This document shows, piece after piece, positions 55,795 through 64,000 of a DNA stretch of 64,000 bases. A program made the position numbers and the translations under genes. The notes under the pieces were generated by a model. That model ran no database searches, was not told the origin of the DNA, and saw only the letters and a list, made by a program, of their open reading frames with translations. Each line of letters begins with the position of its first letter. Within the stretch, counting starts at the first letter, position 1. Origin of the DNA: Sinotaia quadrata (lineage: Eukaryota > Mollusca > Gastropoda > Architaenioglossa > Viviparidae); NCBI GenBank assembly GCA_028829895.1, contig CM054180.1, positions 100,724,635-100,788,634 on the forward strand, read 5' to 3'.

Positions 55795-55978
55795 AATAAC
55801 AAATAGCAAGAACTAATGTGTGTCAGTGGTCAGAACACAATGCAGTTTTACGACATTATGCGTTGAAACAAATACGTGCCCAACAAAATAACAAATAGCA
55901 AGAACTAATGTGTGTCAGTGGTCAGAACACAATGCAGTTTTACGACATTATGCGTTGAAACAAATACGTGCCCAACAA
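55795..55978. repeat. Exact 92-base tandem duplication
   Basis: AATAACAAATAGCAAGAACT begins at 55795 and 55887. I found no difference over the 92 bases, so this is a very young duplication or an assembly artefact. Confidence 0.97.
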
Positions 55979-57847
55979 AACTTCCTTTCTCTCATTTACG
56001 TAAGAGACACCTACTTTGTGACAGTGACATAGCCAAACTTCTGACTTTGCGAATTTTTTCCTGTTTCAGTGGAAGCGAAATATCTAAATATGCTATTCAC
56101 CAGGCAAATCCTTAAAACCAAAGAAAGCAAAAAGGGTTTTCATACGAACTCACTGATCGAAAATAGGACCACTCGCTCAACATGTGTCAAACAAAGCGAG
56201 GGAAAAGAAATATTTACTTTGAAAGAAAATTATAATGAAATTCACACGTTTTGAACTTTAACCAAAAAGCCTTGAACTACTTCTGAGCGAGCTTTGTTGA
56301 ACTTCTCTCCCCTTGTCTATTCCTTGGAGTGGCTCTCACCGTTTTCCGGCCGTCGTGATTCTGCATCGATATATGTCGCAATCGAAACAAAACTTGTCTC
56401 TGGGAGGCTGTAAATCACACACGATATAGATCGGTGTTAAAATTGTTTGTGTGCGGGATTTTATTTTTCTTTCTTACTGTCTGTTAAGCATCGAACGCCA
56501 TAAATTTAACTGACTTCTCAATCCACTGATTACTCTGAGATTCGAAGATGTACAACCCCATCTGTCCGTGCTTGACCACGAGATGGCAACGTGCTCTGTA
56601 GCATCAAAATGAGGTGCTGCGTTTCAATTGGTTAAATAAATTAATTTACGTGGATTTGGATTTGGGGAGTTTAGTTATGGTTTTATGTTTTTAGTTATGT
56701 TAGTAGTTACTATTGTTGAGGGGTTTAGGGAAGGGGGAGAGGGATGAGAATGGAAGAGATTGTGTTGGAAGGGGGTGTTGGTAAGTGTACGCTGAGTTAT
56801 TTGATAGATTTCCATACATTTTTAAAGCCTCTCCCGGTAATGCAATGTTTATGTGCATCTTCATTTATTAACTAATTACTGACAGTAACGGTAGTAATAC
56901 TAGTCGAACTAGTCGTATCAGTAGTATTAGTAGAAATGTGATTTTATAGTAGGAGTAGAAGTGATTTTAATGTAGTAGTACTAGTATTAGTGATTTCTGT
57001 ATAGTAGTAGTGACCTCAATGTTGTAATAATTGTATGCTTGAATTATTTATAGCAGTAATAGTACAAATTGAAGCAGTGCTTTCGTAGAGGAAGTAGTGA
57101 TTTAATAATTAATAATATTTTTTAATTATACTAAGGGGCTAATTTTATCAGGTCTCTAAGCTTTCTTCAATAATTATAAATAAAATACACACAAGACCGT
57201 AACATACAAAATATGTAAACTGATATGAAAAAAAACAAAATTAATTTAGCAAAAATCAAAATGAATCCACATACAAAATGTCGGAACTTCCAAAGGTTGG
57301 GAGGGAAACCAAGTCCTTTCACAGCTGTCAGGGATTGAAAACATCCCAAGACGAAAGGTCACTCAGACGTTCTGGAGAAAAATAAAGCTAAAGGTACTAC
57401 CATAAAAAATTAAGAGTATATGACTCGAAAACGTACTTTTTAAAACGATAAATATGAATAAAAATAGAAATTGCACAACAAAAATCCGTGTTTGCAAGAA
57501 TGATTACATAGATAAAGATGAATGCGCAAAATGCACGACTCAAATAAACAATGACACAAAAGACGCTGTGCTGTTCTTGCTAATGACGAGGCTGCGTCTT
57601 GAGAGCAGTACTGACAATGGCCGTGACCTCTTTGTGTGTCAACTCAAAAAGCAGCAAATTCGGTGTAGATAGTCCCTGATAAGCCAATGGCCGTTGGCCG
57701 TATGGAAGGTATATTTTTCTTTCGATGTTCAAACCGCAAGCTTCTGATGAGGAGTGCAAGCTTCTAGTTGGAGTTCACGCATGTGTGAAACTAGAGAGGT
57801 GTTTAGAACTAACACCAGATATTGTAGCATAATAAAGAGAAAAATAT
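55979..57847. other. AT-rich sequence, AGT-triplet patch, no accepted gene
   Basis: TAGTAGT/AGTATT cryptic triplet sequence lies at about 56885-57090. Frames at 56069-56254 and 57454-57672 (Lys/Asn/Cys-rich, ATG-started, 72 codons) show no recognisable domain. Confidence 0.5.
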
Positions 57848-58300
57848 TATGTTGTGTTGTGTTGTGGGCATGCGGCCACTTTAGAATGTGTTGTGGGCAT
57901 GCGGCCACTTTAGAATGTGCAGTTCTGACAATAAATATTACTGCTCTGCTTTATTGTGTTGTGTTGTTGTGTTGTGTTGTGTTGTGTTGTGTTGTGTTGT
58001 GTTGTGTTGTGTTGTGTTGTGTTGTGTTGTGTTGTGTTGTGTTGTGTTGTGTTGTGTTGTGTTGTGGGCAGGCGGCCAGTAAAGAATGCGGGCATGTTCA
58101 GTTCTGAGAATAATCCTTACTTCTCTGTTTTTTGTTGTGTTGTATTGTGTTGTGCTATTATGTTGTGTTGTGAGAAGGCGGCCAGTGAAGAATGTGTACA
58201 TGTTCATTTCTGGGAATAATCCTTACTACTCTGCTTTGTTGTGTTGTGTTGTGTTGTGTTGTGTTGTGTTTGGCCGTGTTGTGCTGTGTTGTGAACCTTT
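57848..58300. repeat. (TTGTG)n pentanucleotide tracts nested in a larger repeat
   Basis: GGCAGGCGGCCAGTAAAGAA, TGTTCAGTTCTGAGAATAAT and CCTTACTTCTCTG form a block of about 75-80 bases occurring three times, plus one extra short copy at the left. Each is followed by a TTGTG run: long (about 110 bases) at 57954-58065, short at about 58130-58170 and at 58232-58270. Tyr/Val/Cys and Thr/Gln/His/Asn frames here are artefacts. Confidence 0.95.
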
Positions 58301-58559
58301 CTTTCACAAGACACATATACACAGAGAAACAATATTCAAGAGATGTTGCAGCATCAACAATGAGATATTTGAGAAGAGTACTGATACGACTAAGTTCCAA
58401 AATTGCTCTACACTGTTGAAGGGATGTTTGTTGTAAAGGGAGAGAAAGCTATCAAAAAGTACATTCAGATTTCTCAGCGACTGACTAAATGCATTGAGAG
58501 TGGTGCTAATATTCAATTACTCTATTAGAGGTCAGAGGTAAAGATTTAGAAACTACTTA
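58301..58559. other. Single-copy sequence
   Basis: No supported gene. Confidence 0.5.
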
Positions 58560-59045
58560 ATAGCAGTAGTAGTAGTTATTTAGTGATAGTAGTGATATGA
58601 ATCTGTAGTATTCACGTAGTTATGCAAGTAGATATGATAGTGTAAAGTAGAAGTTGTAGCATTCTGGCAATACTGCTGTGATAGTACAATATAGTGATTT
58701 TTATTGCTATTCTAGCATCCATTTTGTAGTAATGCTAATAGTAGTGGTGGTGGCGGCGGCGGCGGTAGTAAGTGTGATTCTGCAGCGATAGTAATAGCTA
58801 TTTATAGTAGTATTAGTTATTTATAGTAGTAATAGCTATTTATAGCAGTAATAGCTATTTATAGTAGTATTATCTATTTATAGCAGTAATAGGTATTTAT
58901 AATTTTGTAATAGAGGAAATGCAAATACTATGGCAGTAATGAGTTGATACTAGTAGTAGTGGCAGCAATTTTATGGTGCTGCTACTGGTGGTAGTGGTGG
59001 TGGAGATAATGTTTTTATTGTTTTGTTGCTTTGTAACAGTAGTAC
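58560..59045. repeat. AGT-triplet-rich region with a ~20-base sub-array
   Basis: TAGTAGT-type sequence. Between about 58795 and 58905 AGTAATAGCTATTTATAG recurs about five times, and a GGTGGCGGCGGCGGCGG patch lies at about 58747. Confidence 0.85.
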
Positions 59046-59349
59046 GTAGCATTTTCTTCCTTGTTTGGGGAAAATGTTAATACAGTTGTTTTCAGTTTTT
59101 ATTTTTCACTTCTGAAGCTTTTTGCTTAAATGTCTTATTAATCCTGTTTTTAATAATTCATTTGTCGACTACAACTTCTTCAACAGGTTGGATCGATGAT
59201 TCCTGAGTTTAGAACCGCGGGTCTTGAAAACCACTTTGGGCAGCATTCCACAGTCACAGTAAATTTGTCCTCGCCAGTTGATACTCAGTTATTTCCAGTA
59301 ACGGTTGTCGTAAACTGTTGTCTAGCTACCTTCTTGAGTCGATATTCAT
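59046..59349. other. Single-copy sequence
   Basis: No supported gene. Confidence 0.5.
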
Positions 59350-59655
59350 TCTTGTCAGCATATAGTGCCTCTTCATACAGTACTTCATCTTACAGTGCTT
59401 CATATAGTGCAGTACCTCCTCATACTATGCCTCATACAGTACTTCAAAATACCTTCTCATAAGGCGCTTCATAAGTACCTCCTCGTGTTATACCTCAGTA
59501 CTTCAAATGCAGTACCTCCTCATAAGGGCTTCATGCAGTATCTTCTCATGTTGTACCTCAATATTTCATGCAGTACCTCTTCACAAGGGCCTTATGCAGT
59601 GTCTCCTCATACTGTACCTCAGACAGTACTTCATATAGTGCCTCACATTACGTGC
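59350..59655. repeat. Degenerate array, phrases GCAGTACCTCCTCATA and ACAGTACTTCAT
   Basis: CAGTACYTC-type phrases recur every 10-25 bases with a longer period of about 60. Irregular and old. Confidence 0.82.
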
Positions 59656-60997
59656 ATACGTCTCGCGTAACTTTCCCGACAGCGGCTAAGATTTTAATAA
59701 AAATAATTAGAAAATATGCGAAAAAAGCCGTAATAATGACACGGAGCTGTATGAAGTCAATCTTTACAGAAAAAGGAAAAAGGCGGTTTTGTTTGTATAG
59801 ATTTAATACGTGATGTGGTGATCTGGGCCAATGGAATCAAAACTGGAACGCTAGTAAGAACTGGTACGTTTTATGCTTTGTAATTCTAATGCACGTACAC
59901 ACAAACATACACGAGCATACAATGCGTATATACTTAAATGGTGAATGATGACGCGTGATTTTTTACCATTAATTAGTTTGCCGCGTTTTATACATTCTGC
60001 TATTAGCAATATATGTAATGCGTTTTCTAGCAGAAACTAAGTAACTTGCTAACAAACTAACTAACATTATTTGTTAGTTAGACTGTATATTGCAGTTTTT
60101 ATAAATGGTTACTTTTCTTATTAAATAATTATATAATTCTTCTAACAGAAGCTATATCAAATACCATTGGATGAGTGTTCATTTGTGTAAAAAAAAAAAT
60201 AAAGTAAATATGCCGGAATAAAACAATAATATGTTAATCAATGATTTAAAATCAAATGAAAGTAGCATCAAAGGTATTATATTTCCTTTTCAAATCGTAT
60301 TAAGCCAATTCCTTTACTTTATTCTAAATTAAATATGAAATTTCGTGTTTGAGAGAGAGATAAGTTTCAAGTGTAAATCCTATAAATTATAAATCATTCT
60401 TAGTAAACAGAAACGTAGGGTTAGACAAAGGGCAGTACTACAATGAGCTTTAGTAATATACGTAAATTTATTTCTAAACTTGTATAAATTAACAATCCTA
60501 TTAATCACCATGCTGCTTACGTAGAAATGCTATTTTTAGTGTCACTCAAACTCTGCCTTAAATATGCCCATGTATTCCCTTAAAAATAAATTTTTTATTA
60601 AAAGGAATTTTATACCCATTTCAGAAAGCTCAAGATTTTGAGTTGTCACTTTTCTTTTTAAAAGCAAAATCATTTATTATTATTTTTTAATACTTTCATT
60701 GTATGTATAATCTAATTAAACAGAGGTAATATATTATACAGAAGTCTGATTTCAAAATTTTTCGATTGCTAAGAAAATCATCGATTTATCTTCTATAATG
60801 TTCTGTTTATTGTAGTAGGATTTAAGAAAATTCTAAAAACTTTAATATTGCTAGACTAAGCAAACTTCAATTATTATTTGTAAACAGAATTCGCAATTAA
60901 TTTCACAGATATTTTCAGACCATTTTTTCGTTTTTCTATTCTCATGTATGCAATAGATTTAATGCAGAAATACAAAAGCTGTGTACAATTTATAAAT
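59656..60997. other. Very AT-rich single-copy sequence
   Basis: No supported gene or array. Confidence 0.5.
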
Positions 60998-61189
60998 AGT
61001 TCACGAGGAAAGACAAGACACTACATCTAATGACAAGAGTTGTGTGTATGACTAAGTGCATAGTTCACGAGGAAAGACAAGACACTACATCTAATGACAA
61101 GGGTTGTGTGTATGACTAAGTGCATAGTTCACGAAGAAAGACAAGACACTACATCTAATGACAAGGGTTGTGTGTATGACTAAGTGCAT
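60998..61189. repeat. 64-base minisatellite, 3 copies
   Basis: AGTTCACGAGGAAAGACAAG begins at 60998, 61062 and 61126. Only two or three substitutions distinguish the copies. Confidence 0.97.
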
Positions 61190-61369
61190 AGGTCAGAGTG
61201 CTCCTTCTAATTCTTATACAGGATTCTTCCATAGATATTTCATTTCCCACTCTGTAAATGTACATTTGCGATAGTTCTGCAATTTCCTCTGCTGTGTGTA
61301 GAATTATTAATGCAATTTTTCAATAATAATTAATAGAAGAATGAAAGAAAACTCATGCATGTTCAATGT

Positions 61370-61460
61370 CTGCTCAGTTTTCGCAGTCGCCGGAAGTGAT
61401 GCTTTCTCGATTCGTGACGCACTCTTCAAACGCAATCACGTGATTTGCCCAATAGAAACG
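61370..61460 (+). promoter_or_regulatory. ETS / E-box / CCAAT cluster, candidate TATA-less promoter
   Basis: CCGGAAGTG (61390-61398) is a good ETS-family site, CACGTG (61437-61442) is a palindromic E-box, and CCCAAT starts near 61449, all within about 65 bases in a locally CpG-richer patch. Such combinations are common in TATA-less promoters. The orientation is a guess and no exon was recognised nearby. Confidence 0.3.
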
Positions 61461-61899
61461 CTATGCAAATGATGAATCTGTCTATTTATATATCTACGGT
61501 GCATGTCGTTCAATTTCATTTTGAGTTTCCTTTAATTTTGTTAGATAATTATAATTCAATAGGCAGACATTCTTTTGTTTGTGAGAAAATGCTGGATGGT
61601 TTCGGTTTGGCCTTAGTGCTCTCCTTTTATTCCACCTCTTGACAGAAAGATCACAACTGTTTTTGTTTAATGGTTGTTAGTGTAAGCGCAGGATTTCCTC
61701 CAGACCTACCGTAAGGTCAAGGTTGAAACACGTGGCATTTTCCAATTCCACGTGGCAATGTGTTGTGTTCATCTCGTGGGTCTAAGTATTGGGTCTTATC
61801 CTTCCTCATAAATTAGCGACTTCGCTCTGTTTGACTTAGTGTGTTCCTTTAACCCTTGAGAACTACTACAAAAGTACTTCGATCAGTATTGGTCGCCTT

Positions 61900-62465
61900 A
61901 CTTCGCAATTTTGCATCAGAAAGTTTATAATTACGTCAGTGTTAGCCTTACTTTGCAGAAGTCAGAGTTATACTACGTCAATATAGGTTTGACTCTGGAA
62001 CCTGACATCAGAGTTATATGAATACGTGAGCGTTCGCTGGACGCTGCACTCTGGCGTCATTGTAACTAAGTCTTTATCTCTCTAACTTTGCACTTGACAC
62101 TCAGTGTTACATAATTACTTCAAAGTTGACCAGACTTTGCAATCTGCTTCAAGGCTGTGTAAGTACGTCGACTGTTTTTTTCAGGTTGGTGTCAAAGTTA
62201 TATACGTCTGTCAGCGGCGAGTGTGCTTTGCAATCTGAGTTTTGATCTAGATATTTTAAGTACATCAGTGGGGTCTTTGCAAATGTGGTTTTTGATCTTG
62301 ATATTTAAGTACGTGAGTGGGGCTTTGCAAATGTGGTTTTTGATCTTGATATTTAAGTACGTGAGTGGGGCTTTGCAAATGTGACTTTTGATCTTGATAT
62401 TTAAGTACATCAGTGAAAGACCGGGCTTTGCAATCTGAGTTTTTATATAGATATTAAGTATATTG
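61900..62465. repeat. 48-base minisatellite core with long eroded left side
   Basis: CTTTGCAAATGTGGTTTTTG, ATCTTGATATTTAAGTACGT and GAGTGGGG repeat with CTTTGC near 62226, 62274, 62323, 62371 and 62426. To the left, eroded relatives (TTACTTTGCAGAAGTCAGAG, TTATACTACGTCA) reach back to about 61900. Confidence 0.88.
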
Positions 62466-62618
62466 CATAACAGTGATATTGCAAGACTGGTCAAGTCATA
62501 CATTTTTTTCAGCTTTCTAGGCCTGTCATGTTTTACATAACGACGAGAACTTTGCCGTATGTGTAGGCCATCACTACCATACGTGCAAAATCAACTAACG
62601 TTGGAAATTAACTTTTAA

Positions 62619-62820
62619 ACACACACATATACATACACGTACACTCTCACACACACACACACATACATAAACATACATATATATAATCACATAAGCATAC
62701 GTACGCCTACATACATACACCATGCACTCACGTACACAAATACATACGTACACATACACACACACATTCACACACACACACACACACATACACACACGCA
62801 CACACACATATATATGCAAA
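62619..62820. repeat. CA/TA/CG mixed alternating tract
   Basis: Irregular ACACAC, ATACAT and ACGTAC sequence of about 200 bases. Confidence 0.9.
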
Positions 62821-63264
62821 CAAAAATCACATAGTCAGTATACTAGTATTGCTTTCATTTGAACAGTTTAATATAATTGTTTTGTCTTTAGTGTTGAAAT
62901 AAAACTTTGTTGGAGAGGAAGGGGGGGGATAGTTCAAGAAGAGTTGCCATGAATAAGCCCGTCGTACTGATTGTCATAATTCATCTTGAACTAAATAAAA
63001 AAACATTTGTGACTAGAAAATAATTTTTCTATCTGAAACTTTTTTTCCCGAGTCAGCCTAACATCTTTGCTGTTCCACGTAAGAAAACTGTGCATGCAAC
63101 AGCCGTAGCACTTAGAGTTCTTCATAGAGACGAGTTAAGTTGATTAGCCTGAATGAAAACGGCGAGGTAGTTCTAACGATCGCTGGTACTGGCACAGACT
63201 GTCTGTAGATTCTAATAGCTCGTGCAGGTGTAACCTCACTCAAAGGGCCGCCAATCCAGCTAAC

Positions 63265-63266
<2 letters not shown>
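62821..63266. other. Single-copy sequence
   Basis: Run of eight G at 62921-62928. No supported gene. Confidence 0.5.

Positions 63267-63339
<73 letters not shown>
63267..63339. repeat. (GT)n microsatellite
   Basis: Uninterrupted GT run of about 72 bases. Confidence 0.97.
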
Positions 63340-63341
<2 letters not shown>

Positions 63342-64000
63342 ACGAAAGTCAGCTGGTTCTGCCTAATTAGCCAAAAATGGCGGAGCGAATGCCTGAAAAA
63401 TGAGAATCCCGCTTATCTAAACTCTTCCGTTTTATGCTGTCTGTCGACATGTAAGTCACTGTGTATCTCCTCAAAATGGCACCTATTTGTGCTTTAGATT
63501 TCCACAGCAATTCCGAAAGCAGCGGAAATATAAATCTGTATTTATATCTCTGTGTGTACGTGCGTGCGTGCATGTGTTTGTGTGTGTGTGTTTATGTGTG
63601 TGAGTGTGTGTGCCTGCCTTAAATGGTTGTATTATTTTCTTTAAAGGGCGGGAATAGTTTTACTTCCTAATTCTTTCATTTGTTTTAATTTTTCTTCACA
63701 ATTTGTACCTTCTCTTCTTTCATTCCTTCCCGACATAACTTCTGCATAACTTTTTATTTCCTTTTCTCTTGTTTGCATTCTTTCACCACTCCCACTTTTT
63801 TTTCTTTCATTTTCAGTCGTCGTTCGTTCTATTTCCTCAGCATTTCTTCACGTCTGTCTAGTCGAAAACAACAAACAAAATATCAAACAAGCAAAGAAAA
63901 CTAAACTTTAAAAAAAATTTCGCCGAATCTGTTAAAATGAACAAAAGCGAAAACAAAAATCGTAGAGTCTTCACCATTTCTTTGTCTGCAGTAGAGCGCA
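63340..64000. other. Single-copy sequence with a TG-rich patch
   Basis: Degenerate TG/CGTG patch at about 63548-63612, then T-rich sequence. A frame at 63267-63497 begins inside the GT run and was not accepted. Confidence 0.5.

Noticed and set aside
57910..58400. Thr-Gln-His-Asn and Val-Val-Leu-Cys-Cys frames
   Set aside because: Translation of TTGTG pentanucleotide runs on either strand.

Overview
This window looks like nuclear DNA from a metazoan with a large, AT-rich, intron-rich or gene-poor genome. I see no bacterial-style operons, no ribosome binding sites and no long open frames outside low-complexity sequence. The very high density of microsatellites ((CA)n, (GATA)n, (GAGT)n, (CT)n) and of short minisatellites, plus one clear hAT-type DNA transposon, fits a lophotrochozoan animal. 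A mollusc is my best guess from texture alone, and the species cannot be told.

The dominant content is tandem repetition. I count more than 45 separate arrays, with units of about 19 to 92 bases and 2 to about 12 copies, scattered from end to end and mostly unrelated in sequence. They range from exact young duplications (92 bases twice at 55795-55978; 56 bases about nine times at 45946-46445) to old, badly eroded arrays (4770-5480, 15060-17440, 23525-24365, 61900-62465). Several show higher-order structure: alternating unit types at 10321-10672, a microsatellite nested in a minisatellite at 47296-47576 and 57848-58300, one array inside another at 23390-24700, and a minisatellite inside a transposon at 36900-37085. 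Long microsatellites include three GATA tracts (13700, 23697, 31731), a GAGT tract (18108), a CTGT/CT/ATCT compound tract (14564) and about ten CA/TG tracts.

The only mobile element supported at both ends is a 667-base non-autonomous hAT-type element at 36450-37116, with 15-base terminal inverted repeats and a near-perfect 8-base target duplication. Two places (37330-37470, 51840-52000) have weak tRNA-derived SINE-like promoter boxes. An old repeat array at 15060-17440 is interrupted by about 1.5 kb of unlike sequence flanked by an 8-base direct repeat.

No gene can be named. The best protein-coding candidates are a possible terminal exon at 33712-34010 (+), a compact frame at 45480-45800 (-), a possible terminal exon at 44255-44459 (+), a small signal-peptide-like frame at 36095-36295 (+) and a non-repetitive 124-codon frame at 9536-9910 (+). 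Possible regulatory DNA includes CpG-richer stretches near 780-960 and 20395-20900, and an ETS/E-box/CCAAT cluster near 61370-61460. The full cAMP-response octamer TGACGTCA occurs nine times, five of them between 34 and 40 kb. The window is most simply read as intergenic or long-intron sequence with perhaps a few small exons.
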